Below are positions 22,933-33,257 of a stretch of DNA of 34,761 nt, in pieces. The stretch is from NCBI GenBank assembly GCA_001800745.1, contig MGVZ01000020.1:18858-53618 (forward strand), given 5' to 3'. The DNA comes from Euryarchaeota archaeon RBG_16_67_27. GTDB taxonomy: Archaea > Thermoplasmatota > Thermoplasmata > RBG-16-68-12. Position numbers and translations under genes: made by a program. Each line of letters opens with the position of its first letter. Position 1 is the first letter of the stretch. The notes under the pieces were generated by a model that was not told the origin of the DNA, made no database searches, and saw only the letters and a list, made by a program, of their open reading frames with translations.

Positions 22933-23376
22933 TCACACTCTCTGTTGCCGCCGGTGCGCCGCGGCGGAGCGGGCGACCTGGCGGGTCACGAGCTTCAGGC
23001 CGGACCACGTGGCGTCGATCGCGCACGCCTTCACGCCGACGAGGCCGTGGGCGCGCGCCTCCTCGCGCACCGCGGCTTCCGTGAGGTCCGTTGGCACGCC
23101 CGACGTCTCCGCCCAGGAGACCCAGATCGTTCCGTTCGGCTTGATGCTCCCCATCACCGCGTCAAACCGATCCCGAAGGATCGAGCGCTTCGCCGCGAAC
23201 ACGTGGACGAAGTCGAGGTTCCCCGCCGCGTGGGGGAGGAACAGCACGCCGGCGGGGACATGGCCGAGGATCCTCCTGTAGTCGCCGGGCGCACCGACGA
23301 CCGCAGCGACGACGCCAGCCCGGAGGCCGAGCAGCTCCGCGACCGACCTTCGCGATTCCTTGCCGGGTCGCGGCAC
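22933..23376 (-). CDS. DUF3052 family protein
   Basis: A 147-residue soluble protein whose layout matches DUF3052: an N-terminal SVAELLGLRAGVVAAVVGAP, a middle VHVFAAKRSILRDRF segment, then GTIWVSWAE followed by TDLTEAAVREEARAHGLVGVKACAID and TWSGLKLV, the most recognisable part. Such proteins are widespread in bacteria and have no known activity. The lone cysteine and the pattern of glycines suggest a Rossmann-like fold, which is inference. It is transcribed convergently with the NUDIX-HAD gene, and its ATG is 4 bases after the fumC stop on the same strand, so it may be the second gene of the fumC transcript. The 123 bases after its stop hold nothing recognisable. Confidence 0.85.
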   Translation of the reverse strand: MPRPGKESRRSVAELLGLRAGVVAAVVGAPGDYRRILGHVPAGVLFLPHAAGNLDFVHVFAAKRSILRDRFDAVMGSIKPNGTIWVSWAETSGVPTDLTEAAVREEARAHGLVGVKACAIDATWSGLKLVTRQVARSAAAHRRQQRV

Positions 23377-23379
23377 GGC

Positions 23380-24798
23380 CTACCCGCCGCCGGTGCCCAG
23401 GAGGTCCTTGCTCGGTTCCGTGAGGTACTTCGGGTCGAGGACCCGCTCCGCCTCCTCGGCGCCGAGGATCCCCTTCTCAACGACGATCTGCTTGACCGTC
23501 TTCCCGGTCCGGCCGGCCTCCTTCGCGATCTCCGCGGCCTTCTCGTAGCCGATGATCGTGTTGAGCTTCGTTGCGATTGCGGGGCTCGACTCCGCGTACT
23601 TCAGGAGGGTCTCGACGTTCGCGGAGATCCCGTCGATGCAGCGGTGCGCGAACACCCGCGCGGCGTTGCCGAGGAGTTCGATGTTCTGCTGTAGCCGCTG
23701 GGACATCATCGGCATCATCGTGCACAGGTCGAGGTTTGAGTGGCTGTTCCCGACGGTGATCGCGACGTCGTTCCCGATCACCGTCGCCGCGACCTGCATC
23801 ACGGCCTCGGGGATCACGGGGTTCACCTTTCCCGGCATGATCGACGACCCCGGCTGGACCGCGGGGAGGTTGAGCTCCCGGAGGCCCGTGTGGGGTCCGG
23901 ACGCCATCCAGCGGAGGTCGTTCGAAATCTTCATCATCGAAACGGCGACGGTCCGAATCGCGCCGCTCGTCTCGACGAGGGCGTCCTGCGCCGCCTGGCT
24001 CTCGAAGTGGTTCTCCGCGACGCGGAACTTCGCCTGGGTCGTCGAGCTGATCTTCTCGACGACGCGGCCGGGGAAGTCGGGGTGTGCGTTGATGCCCGTG
24101 CCCACGGCGGTCCCTCCGATCGCGAGCTCCGCGAGCGCGCCGCGGGACGCGGAGACCCGGCGGATCCCGTGATCGATCTGGGACACGTACCCGGAGAACT
24201 CCTGGCCGAGTCGAATCGGGGTCGCGTCCATGAGGTGCGTGCGGGCCGCCTTGACGACGGGGTCGAACTCCTTCGCCTTCTTCGCGAGGCTGTCCTCGAG
24301 GTCGCGAAGGGCGGGGAGGAGATCCTGGTCGATCGCGAGCAAGGCCGCGATGTGGATCGCCGTCGGGATCACGTCGTTCGAGGACTGGCCCATGTTCACG
24401 TGATCGTTCGGATGGATCGGCCCCTTCTCGCCGAGCGCGTGGCCGAGGATCTCGTTCGCGCGGTTCGCGATGACCTCGTTCGCGTTCATATTCGTCGACG
24501 TGCCGCTTCCCGTCTGGAAGACGTCGAGCGGGAACTGCGGGTCGAGCTTCCCGTCCATGACCTCGTCCGCGGCCTTCGCGATCGCCTTCCCGAGCCTCCC
24601 CTCGAGAAGGTCGAGCTCCATGTTCGTCTCCGCCGCGGCCCTCTTGATGAGCCCGAGGGAATAGATGAACCGCCGCCCGAAGCGGATTCCGCTGATCGGG
24701 AAGTTCTCGATCGCCCGCTGGGTCTGCGCGCCCCAGTACGCATCCTTGGGGACCTTCAGCTCCCCGAGGAAATCCTTCTCAACCCGATGGTCCGTCAT
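23380..24798 (-). CDS. fumC: Fumarate hydratase, class II
   Basis: Cluster-free fumarase that interconverts fumarate and malate in the TCA cycle. It has 472 residues, the usual length. Family motifs include GSGTSTNMNANEVIANRA (substrate contact), NDHVNMGQSSNDVIPTA, the catalytic-histidine region ARTHLMDATPIRLGQE, and the superfamily signature GSSIMPGKVNPV, with its catalytic serine on a mobile loop. The ATG at 24798 begins MTDHRVEKDFLGELKVP, as in FumC. A much longer frame upstream runs over the divergent gene and is not used. A TATA-like box lies about 38 bases upstream. A second, unrelated fumarase is encoded divergently from 24922. Confidence 0.97.
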   Translation of the reverse strand: MTDHRVEKDFLGELKVPKDAYWGAQTQRAIENFPISGIRFGRRFIYSLGLIKRAAAETNMELDLLEGRLGKAIAKAADEVMDGKLDPQFPLDVFQTGSGTSTNMNANEVIANRANEILGHALGEKGPIHPNDHVNMGQSSNDVIPTAIHIAALLAIDQDLLPALRDLEDSLAKKAKEFDPVVKAARTHLMDATPIRLGQEFSGYVSQIDHGIRRVSASRGALAELAIGGTAVGTGINAHPDFPGRVVEKISSTTQAKFRVAENHFESQAAQDALVETSGAIRTVAVSMMKISNDLRWMASGPHTGLRELNLPAVQPGSSIMPGKVNPVIPEAVMQVAATVIGNDVAITVGNSHSNLDLCTMMPMMSQRLQQNIELLGNAARVFAHRCIDGISANVETLLKYAESSPAIATKLNTIIGYEKAAEIAKEAGRTGKTVKQIVVEKGILGAEEAERVLDPKYLTEPSKDLLGTGGG

Positions 24799-24832
24799 CG
24801 CCGTCCGCCGGGAGTGCAAGAAGAGCCCGCCG

Positions 24833-24840
24833 CTATTAAC
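24833..24840 (-). promoter_or_regulatory. TATA-like box for fumC
   Basis: The minus strand reads GTTAATAG, about 38 bases before the fumC ATG. Confidence 0.5.
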
Positions 24841-24854
24841 CTTCTCCCGTAGGG

Positions 24855-24865
24855 GCAATACATAC
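24855..24865 (+). promoter_or_regulatory. TATA-like box for the class I fumarase operon
   Basis: GCAATACATAC lies about 60 bases before the GTG at 24922. A 12-base perfect GC palindrome (CGCCGGCCGGCG, 24888-24899) sits between them, near the expected transcription start, and could be an operator or a leader hairpin. Confidence 0.4.
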
Positions 24866-24921
24866 TCCACAGGGCCAACGTAGAAATCGCCGGCCGGCGG
24901 AGTGGGGGCGAGGGTGGAAGC

Positions 24922-25764
24922 GTGCGCGTCGTATCCGTGGATAAGGTTCGCGAGACCGTCCGCGATCTGTACAAAGAAGCCTGCGTGATCGCGAATCCCG
25001 AGCTCGTCCAGGCGTTCGAGAACGCGCGCGCCACGGAGCCGTCGCCCGTGGGCAAGGAGATCCTGACGATGCTCATCGAGAACGTCGAGCTCGCGAAGCG
25101 GGAGAACCTCCCGATGTGCCAGGACACGGGGATCGCGATCGTGTTCCTCGAGATCGGCGAGGAGGTCCGGTTCGACCGACCCGGCCTCGTCGATGGCGTC
25201 CACGCGGGCGTCCGGGAGGCATGGAAGGAGGCGTACCTCCGCGCATCCATCGTCAAAGACCCGCTCCGCCGCGGGAACACGGGGGACAACACGCCTGCGA
25301 TGGTCCACGTGGACTTCGTGCCCGGGGACAAGGTGAAGATCCGCGTCGGCGCGAAGGGGACCGGTGCGGAGAACATGTCGAAGATGAAGATCCTGAGCCC
25401 GTCCGCAGGCGTCGAGGGCGTGAAGCAGTTCCTGCTCGAGACCGTGAAAGCCGCGGGCCCGAACGCCTGCCCGCCCCTCGTCCTCGGCGTGGGCATCGGC
25501 GGGAACTTCGAGGAGGTCACCCTGCTCGCGAAGCGCGCCCTCTACCGGGATCTGGGCAAACCCCACCCCGACGCGTACTACGCGGACCTCGAGAAGGAGT
25601 GGCTCGACGCGGTCAACCGGCTCGGGGTGGGGCCGCAGGGGCTCGGCGGCCGCGCGACCGCGCTCGCCCTCCACATCGAGACGAAGCCATGCCACATCGG
25701 GGCCCTCCCCGTCGCGGTGAACATCGATTGCCATGCGCACCGGCACAAGGAGGCGATCCTGTGA
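24922..25764 (+). CDS. Fumarate hydratase class I, alpha subunit (N-terminal domain)
   Basis: Alpha subunit of the oxygen-sensitive, [4Fe-4S]-dependent two-subunit fumarase (TtdA/FumA-N family). Cluster cysteines are visible in LPMCQDTG (about residue 67), GPNACPPLVLGVG and ETKPCHIGALPVA. Other landmarks are RRGNTGDNTPA and the GTGAENMSKMKIL loop. Length is 280, typical for a split enzyme. The GTG at 24922 gives MRVVSVDKVRETVRDLYKEA. The C-terminal NIDCHAHRHKEA is the standard end. Its stop overlaps the beta-subunit start (GTGA), so the two are co-translated. Because the cluster is exposed, the protein should work best at low oxygen. Confidence 0.96.
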   Translation: MRVVSVDKVRETVRDLYKEACVIANPELVQAFENARATEPSPVGKEILTMLIENVELAKRENLPMCQDTGIAIVFLEIGEEVRFDRPGLVDGVHAGVREAWKEAYLRASIVKDPLRRGNTGDNTPAMVHVDFVPGDKVKIRVGAKGTGAENMSKMKILSPSAGVEGVKQFLLETVKAAGPNACPPLVLGVGIGGNFEEVTLLAKRALYRDLGKPHPDAYYADLEKEWLDAVNRLGVGPQGLGGRATALALHIETKPCHIGALPVAVNIDCHAHRHKEAIL

Positions 25765-26333
25765 CCGGGGACATCCGCCTGACGCCGCCCCTCTCCGAGG
25801 GGGACGTCACGAAGCTCGGCGTCGGGGACCGTGTCCGGCTCAGCGGGACGATGTACGGCGCCCGCGACTCCGCGCACAAGAAGATGGTCGAGCTCCTCGA
25901 CCAGGGCCGGCCACTCCCCGTGGATCTCCGCGGCCAGGTGATCTTCTACGTGGGGCCGACGCCCGCCCCTCCCGGGCGCGTGATCGGGTCGGCGGGACCG
26001 ACGACGTCCTTGCGGATGGACGCGTACGCGCCGCGGATGTACGAGTACGGTGTGCGGGCGACCGTGGGCAAGGGGAACCGCGGGCAGCCGGTGATCGACG
26101 CCCTCGTGAGGCACAAGGCGGTCTACCTCATCGCCATCGGAGGCCTCGGGGCGACCCTCGCGCAGCGGATCAAGTCCGCGAAGGTCGTCGCATACCCGGA
26201 GCTCGGGACGGAGGCCCTTTGGGAGTTCCGGGTCGAGGACTTCCCCGCGATCGTCGCGAACGACGCCCGGGGCCGGGACATCTTCAAGGAGGGCCAGGAC
26301 ACGTGGGCGAGAAAGCTCGCCGCGGTGGCCTGA
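25761..26333 (+). CDS. Fumarate hydratase class I, beta subunit (C-terminal domain)
   Basis: Beta subunit (190 residues) of the same class I fumarase, supplying part of the substrate site. Motifs are LRLSGTMYGARDSAHKKM in outline (GTMYGARDSAHKKM), FYVGPTPAPPGRVIGSAGPTTS, and GKGNRG followed by AVYLIAIGGLGATLAQRIK. It starts at the GTG overlapping the alpha-subunit stop and ends at 26333. Ten bases downstream a 7-pair inverted repeat (26344-26350 with 26358-26364) marks the probable end of the transcript. The TFB gene then begins. Confidence 0.96.
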   Translation: MTGDIRLTPPLSEGDVTKLGVGDRVRLSGTMYGARDSAHKKMVELLDQGRPLPVDLRGQVIFYVGPTPAPPGRVIGSAGPTTSLRMDAYAPRMYEYGVRATVGKGNRGQPVIDALVRHKAVYLIAIGGLGATLAQRIKSAKVVAYPELGTEALWEFRVEDFPAIVANDARGRDIFKEGQDTWARKLAAVA

Positions 26334-26343
26334 CCCCCATCCG

Positions 26344-26364
26344 GGTTTCGTCCCATCCGAAACC
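26344..26364 (+). terminator. Inverted repeat after the class I fumarase operon
   Basis: GGTTTCG-N7-CGAAACC is a perfect 7-base dyad ten bases after the beta-subunit stop. It lacks a T tract, so it may stabilise the mRNA end rather than cause termination. Confidence 0.4.
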
Positions 26365-26394
26365 GCACGCTCGGCGCGCCAACCCCTAGGGCCG

Positions 26395-26433
26395 CTTGTC
26401 ACCCGGGCGGATGACAAGGTCTAATATAAGACC
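26395..26433 (+). promoter_or_regulatory. Tandem dyad operators over the TFB promoter
   Basis: Two perfect inverted repeats share one base. CTTGTCA-N10-TGACAAG (26395-26418) covers the BRE region, and GGTCT-AATATA-AGACC (26418-26433) encloses the TATA box itself. A second AT-rich box (GTTATATTCC, 26434-26443) follows. Binding of a dimeric regulator at either dyad would block or guide TBP/TFB. The identity of the binder is unknown, and TFB autoregulation is one option. Confidence 0.5.
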
Positions 26434-26463
26434 GTTATATTCCCTGGAGCACAGGCGGAGGTC

Positions 26464-26483
26464 GGAGGAAACCTCCACGGAGG
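26464..26483 (+). promoter_or_regulatory. TFB ribosome-binding site with overlapping hairpin
   Basis: GGAGG-AAA-CCTCC (26464-26476) forms a five-pair hairpin two bases before a second GGAGG (26479-26483). That second GGAGG is the Shine-Dalgarno site, seven bases before the ATG. The CCTCC could instead pair partly with the site itself, so translation may be switchable. Confidence 0.4.
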
Positions 26484-26490
26484 CGCCGCG

Positions 26491-27477
26491 ATGCCGAGCG
26501 GATCCCATGCCGAGACGTTCCTCGACGAGGAGCGCTCGTGCCCCGAGTGCGGGAGCGAACACCTCGTACGCGACTACGCGCGCGGGGAGCTCGTGTGCGA
26601 CGCCTGCGGCCTCGTCGTGAGCGAGGGCGCGATCGACGAGGGCCCCGAGTGGTCCGCGTACTCCGCGGAGGACAGTCAGCGGCTCGCCCGGACCGGGGCG
26701 CCGAGGAGCATCGTCGCGGGCGCATCGAGCCTCACCACGATCATCCCGATCTCCTCAAAGGACGCTCGCGGGAACCGGATCCCGCTCAAGGAGCGGGAGA
26801 AGTTCTACCGGATGCGGAAGCTCCAGCACCACTCCGGCCACTCGCGGCCCGGGGAGCGCAGCCTGCCGGAGACGGTCCGGGCTCTCGAGCGGGTCGCCTC
26901 GCTCATGGGGCTGCCGCGTGCCGTGAAGGAGGAGGCCGGGTTCATCTGCAAGAAGGCCCTGGAGAAGGGCCTCGTGCGCGGGCGCTCGATCGAGGGGATC
27001 GTCGCCGCCGCGGTGTACGCCGCGTGCCGGATTCACGAGGTCCCCCGCACCCTCGACGAGCTTCAGCAGGTCACGGGGATCCGGAAGAAGGTGATCGGCA
27101 AGGCGTACGGGGCGCTTCTGAGGAGCCTGACGCTCCGAGTGCCCCCGTCCCGTCCCACGGACTACGTCAGCCGGTTCTGCTCCCAGCTCGGCCTGTCGAA
27201 CGCGGTCCAGGCGGAAGCGTTGCGGATGCTCAAGGAGCTCGAGAAGATCGATTCCTCGATGTCCCTTTCGCCGATCGGGACGGCGGCCGCGGCGATCTAC
27301 CTCGCGTCCCTCGCGCACGGAGAGCGGCGCCCGCAGAAGGCGATCGCGAAGGTTGCGGGCGTGAGCGAGGTGACCCTCCGGAACCGGTTCCAGTTCATGG
27401 AGGACTTCATGCAACAGGTCGTCATGCCACGGGGTCGCGCGCCGAAGCCCTCCGCACCCCCGGTCGCCGGGCGCTGA
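26491..27477 (+). CDS. tfb: Transcription initiation factor TFB
   Basis: Archaeal TFIIB homologue that binds TBP-TATA-BRE and recruits RNA polymerase. The 328-residue protein has an N-terminal zinc ribbon (C17, C20, C36, C39). A B-reader/linker region follows (residues about 48-110, including EWSAYSAEDSQR). Two cyclin-like repeats follow: ALERVASLMGLPRAVKEEA onward and DYVSRFCSQLGLSNAVQAEA onward. The second repeat contains the BRE-recognition helix-turn-helix KAIAKVAGVSEVTLRNRF. The last 15 residues are proline-rich. Unusually for this window, it has a leader of about 40 bases with a strong Shine-Dalgarno site and dyad symmetry over its promoter. Many archaea have several TFBs, and whether this is the general one cannot be told. 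Confidence 0.97.
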   Translation: MPSGSHAETFLDEERSCPECGSEHLVRDYARGELVCDACGLVVSEGAIDEGPEWSAYSAEDSQRLARTGAPRSIVAGASSLTTIIPISSKDARGNRIPLKEREKFYRMRKLQHHSGHSRPGERSLPETVRALERVASLMGLPRAVKEEAGFICKKALEKGLVRGRSIEGIVAAAVYAACRIHEVPRTLDELQQVTGIRKKVIGKAYGALLRSLTLRVPPSRPTDYVSRFCSQLGLSNAVQAEALRMLKELEKIDSSMSLSPIGTAAAAIYLASLAHGERRPQKAIAKVAGVSEVTLRNRFQFMEDFMQQVVMPRGRAPKPSAPPVAGR

Positions 27478-27548
27478 GCCCGTTCCGCGCATGCCGGGGA
27501 CGCGATCTCGTCTCGGAATCCAGACGAAAGGGTTGATATTGGAGCGTT

Positions 27549-27582
27549 GTCTCCGTTCGGACACCGAGCGTCCGGCGGAGAC
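27549..27582 (+). promoter_or_regulatory. Strong hairpin in the korAB upstream region
   Basis: GTCTCCG (27549-27555) pairs with CGGAGAC (27576-27582). Inside it CGGAC pairs with GTCCG, giving 12 pairs around a 7-base loop with a small internal loop. It lies just downstream of a TATA-like GTTGATATT (27532-27540) and about 130 bases before korA. It could be a DNA operator, a leader structure or the end of the tfb transcript. The rest of 27478-27714 holds no convincing gene. An AAGGA-type ribosome site (about 27702-27708) precedes korA. Confidence 0.4.
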
Positions 27583-27714
27583 CCGGGCGTGATCCCCATG
27601 CCGCCGAGCACCCCACTCGCTCACCCGCAGGTCGCAAAGGGTTTCGCCCGCGCGACCGGAAGAAGGGGAAACATCCAAGACCGCGCGCGGAATCCCTCAT
27701 AGGAAGGACGAGCC

Positions 27715-30676
<2,962 letters not shown>

Positions 30677-30680
30677 CCGG

Positions 30681-31505
30681 TCAGCGCCTGCCGCCCCGGG
30701 CGTCGGCGACCAGGTCTTCCGGCGGCGGCGCGCCCGCGTGCCAGATCCGCTCGACCATCTGCGCCATCGCCCGCGCGATCGCGGGGTCGTCCGTCCAGAT
30801 CGAGATGTCGTCCCCTTTCGTGAACGCCGCGTCGTCGGGGATTGGATGGCTCATCAGGAACTCCCGCCCGTCGACGACGTGGAGGTACACAGGCATCTGG
30901 AAGTCGATGTCCCGGACCTCGGCGTGGCGGAGGAGTCCCCTGACGTCGTCGCGATTCTCCGGCGTGAACATGAACGCGTACTTCAGAGAGACGCCCTCGC
31001 GCGCCTTCTGGGCGATGCTCGACCCGAACGCGCGGAGGATCCGGCCGGGGCTCCGCGTGGTTCCGATCCCGAAGATCTCCCCGCGCGCGGAGTCGTACAT
31101 CTTCGTCAATCGCTCGCGGACGTTCCGGCGGCCGTAGATCGCCTCGAAGCCTCCGCGGCCCTCCGGCTCCCGCTGCGCGAGGATCGCGAACTCGCGGGAG
31201 AGGGCATCGAGGCTGCCGTCGATCTGCCCTGCCCGCCCACGGAGGTCCTCCGCCATCGCGCGGAGGTACGCGGCGAAGGCGACGGCCTTGTAGCGGAGCG
31301 GCGTCTCCGGTAGGATCTCGACGAGCCCCTTCGCATGGAGCTGCTGCATCGTCGAGTAGATGCGGGTTCGCGGGACGCGGGAGAGGGGCGGGATCTCGCT
31401 CGCGGTCGAGGCGCCGAGGTCCAACAGGGCGAGGTACGCACGGGCCTGATACTCCGTGAGCCCGAACTCCACGAGCTTGCGGATCCGGTCCGCGTTGATC
31501 GGCAT
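30681..31505 (-). CDS. TrmB-family transcriptional regulator
   Basis: A 274-residue regulator. Residues about 1-80 form the TrmB winged helix: RKLVEFGLTEYQARAYLALL, then STASEIPPLSRVPRTRIYSTMQQLHAKGLVEILP, with the recognition helix RVPRTRIYSTM. A coiled stretch (about 95-125) is followed by a C-terminal phospholipase-D-like/effector domain (AIYGRRNVRERLTKM; GEIFGIGTT; LKYAFMFTPENRDDV; HPIPDDAAFTKGDDISIWTDDP). TrmB proteins usually sense sugars or other metabolites, and no ligand can be named here. It is convergent with korB and divergent from the FAD dehydrogenase gene. An imperfect dyad lies between the two promoters. Confidence 0.92.
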   Translation of the reverse strand: MPINADRIRKLVEFGLTEYQARAYLALLDLGASTASEIPPLSRVPRTRIYSTMQQLHAKGLVEILPETPLRYKAVAFAAYLRAMAEDLRGRAGQIDGSLDALSREFAILAQREPEGRGGFEAIYGRRNVRERLTKMYDSARGEIFGIGTTRSPGRILRAFGSSIAQKAREGVSLKYAFMFTPENRDDVRGLLRHAEVRDIDFQMPVYLHVVDGREFLMSHPIPDDAAFTKGDDISIWTDDPAIARAMAQMVERIWHAGAPPPEDLVADARGGRR

Positions 31506-31539
31506 GTGCCTAGGCCGGGTCGCCGAGGCGGGCCGCGGG

Positions 31540-31549
31540 GATAAAGATT
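31540..31549 (-). promoter_or_regulatory. TATA-like box for the TrmB-family gene
   Basis: The minus strand reads AATCTTTATC, about 39 bases before the ATG at 31505, leaving a leader of about 14 bases. Confidence 0.5.
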
Positions 31550-31550
31550 G

Positions 31551-31566
31551 TTACTCGGGCCAGTGA
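31551..31566. promoter_or_regulatory. Possible operator between divergent promoters
   Basis: TTACT-N6-AGTGA is a near-perfect dyad (four of five positions) between the regulator and dehydrogenase TATA boxes. A direct repeat GTGAC recurs at 31563 and 31573, one helical turn apart. Either could bind the adjacent TrmB-family protein. Confidence 0.3.
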
Positions 31567-31582
31567 CAGTCCGTGACGGAAG

Positions 31583-31590
31583 GGATATGC
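31583..31590 (+). promoter_or_regulatory. TATA box for the FAD dehydrogenase gene
   Basis: GGATATGC is centred about 29 bases before the ATG at 31615. It rules out the in-frame start at 31573. Confidence 0.5.
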
Positions 31591-31614
31591 CGTCCGCCGT
31601 CTTCGCCGCGGGAG

Positions 31615-33195
31615 ATGGACTCCGACTCGCTCGTCGATCGCTTGGTCACCGCGGTCGGCGCGGACCGGGTCCTCGCGGACCCGTCGGCGCGTCACACGTA
31701 CGCGATGGACGCGAGCCCCTGCTACGTGCCCCCGCGCGCGGTCGTCCAGCCGAAATCGGAGGCGGACGTCCTCCGTGTCCTCGCCGTGTGCCGTCACCTT
31801 GACGTCTCCGTCACGCCCCGAGCCGCGGGGACCTCTCTCTCGGGCGCGGCGGTGGGTCCCGGGGTTGTCCTCGACGTCTCCCGGATGGCCGCGGTCCTCG
31901 CGTTCAGCGCGGAGGAGCGATGGGTGCGGGTGCAGCCGGGGGTTCAGCTCCTCGAGCTCAATGCGATGCTCCGAGAGAACGGCTTGGTCTTCCCGCCAGA
32001 TCCCGGCAGCCAGGAGTGGTGCCGGATCGGTGGGATGATCGGACACAACGCCTCGGGGTACCGGAGCGTGAAGTACGGCCAGACCGCCGACTACGTCCTC
32101 GGACTCCGCGTCGCGCTCGCTGACGGGACAATCTTCGATGCGCGCGATTTCCCAGTGGACGCTGCGGAATGGAAGGAACTCGCGCGCCGCGTGCCCGCGC
32201 TCGCGTCGGTCCACCAGGTGATCGCGCGCGGGCGAGCGGCGATCCGCGCGGCGCGTCGGCCCGTGAAGAAGCACGCATGCGGCTACGATGTCTTCGGGAT
32301 CTCTGACGCGCTGGAACGCGGGGTGTTCCCCGTGACCCGTCTGTTCGCAGGGAGCGAGGGCACGCTCGGGGTCGTCACGGAGGCAATCCTGCGCGTCGTC
32401 CCGTTACCCCCGCGACGCGTCACGGTCCTCCTGTACCTCGATCGCTTCGAGGACCTAGGCCGCGTAGTCGCGGACGTCCTCACCCTTGGACCGAGCGCGA
32501 TGGAGGCGATCGACGGCGGCTCGCTCGATCTCGTCGGCCGCGGGACACTCGGCGTTCCCGCGTCGGCGCGGGCGATGCTCCTCGTCGAGTTCGATGCGGG
32601 GGACCTCGAGGGGATCGCGGACCGCATCGCGCGGGAGATCGCGCCGCGATACGCGCTCAGCCAGCCGATTGAGGTCGCCCTCGAGCGCGAGCGGCAGGAC
32701 GCCCTGTGGAAGGCGCGGCGAGCGTTGTTCCCGAACCTCCTTGCGCGGCCGGGCCGCCGCAAGCCTTGGGGGTTCGTCGAGGACCCGATCGTCCCTCCCG
32801 ACCTCGTCGCCGAGTTCATCGCCCACCTCGCGGAGCTCGCGGCCCGGCACGGGACCGTCGCGGGGATTTACGGACACATCGGGGACGGGAACACCCACTA
32901 CCGTCCGCTGTTCGACCCCACGGACCCCGAGGACTTCGCGCGGATGCAGGCCTTGCGCGAGGCGTTCGACGATGCCCTGCTCGACCGGTTCGACGGGGTC
33001 CCCTCCGCGGAGCACGGCATCGGCCGGATCCGCCAGGAGATCCTGGAGCGGACGTGGGGCCCGGAGGTGTACGGGCTCATGATCGAGATCAAGCGCTCCC
33101 TCGATCCCCGCGGGCTGATGAACCCGGGCGTCCTGCTGGGGAGTACGCCGTGGTGGGAAGCATGGGGAGGGCTCGAGGCGCGTGTGCCCCAGTGA
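31615..33195 (+). CDS. FAD-linked 2-hydroxyacid dehydrogenase (GlcD/D-lactate dehydrogenase family)
   Basis: A flavoprotein of 526 residues from the FAD-binding type 4 family, related to GlcD and D-lactate dehydrogenases, which oxidise 2-hydroxyacids and pass electrons to a membrane carrier or partner. The FAD domain is marked by PRAAGTSLSGAAVG, GGMIGHNASGYRSVKYG, KHACGYDVFG and LFAGSEGTLGVVTEA. The C-terminal oxidase domain carries YGHIGDGNTHYRPLFDP (metal/substrate histidines), SAEHGIGR and DPRGLMNPGVLL. No Fe-S partner (GlcF) or fused Fe-S domain is seen nearby. The ATG at 31615 fits the TATA box. The neighbouring TrmB-family protein may control it. The exact substrate is unknown. Confidence 0.92.
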   Translation: MDSDSLVDRLVTAVGADRVLADPSARHTYAMDASPCYVPPRAVVQPKSEADVLRVLAVCRHLDVSVTPRAAGTSLSGAAVGPGVVLDVSRMAAVLAFSAEERWVRVQPGVQLLELNAMLRENGLVFPPDPGSQEWCRIGGMIGHNASGYRSVKYGQTADYVLGLRVALADGTIFDARDFPVDAAEWKELARRVPALASVHQVIARGRAAIRAARRPVKKHACGYDVFGISDALERGVFPVTRLFAGSEGTLGVVTEAILRVVPLPPRRVTVLLYLDRFEDLGRVVADVLTLGPSAMEAIDGGSLDLVGRGTLGVPASARAMLLVEFDAGDLEGIADRIAREIAPRYALSQPIEVALERERQDALWKARRALFPNLLARPGRRKPWGFVEDPIVPPDLVAEFIAHLAELAARHGTVAGIYGHIGDGNTHYRPLFDPTDPEDFARMQALREAFDDALLDRFDGVPSAEHGIGRIRQEILERTWGPEVYGLMIEIKRSLDPRGLMNPGVLLGSTPWWEAWGGLEARVPQ

Positions 33196-33227
33196 CATCC
33201 GCACCGGCGAAGCCTCGCCCCACGCAA

Positions 33228-33236
33228 GGCTTATCG
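33228..33236 (+). promoter_or_regulatory. TATA-like box for the 88-aa membrane protein gene
   Basis: GGCTTATCG is centred about 26 bases before the ATG at 33258, giving a leaderless transcript. Confidence 0.5.
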
Positions 33237-33257
33237 TGCCGAGAACGATGAACGGGC

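Noticed and set aside
24799-25746. N-terminal extension of fumC over the divergent fumarase gene
   Set aside because: FumC proteins begin at the ATG at 24798. The extension is antisense to a well-supported class I fumarase alpha subunit and is not family-like.
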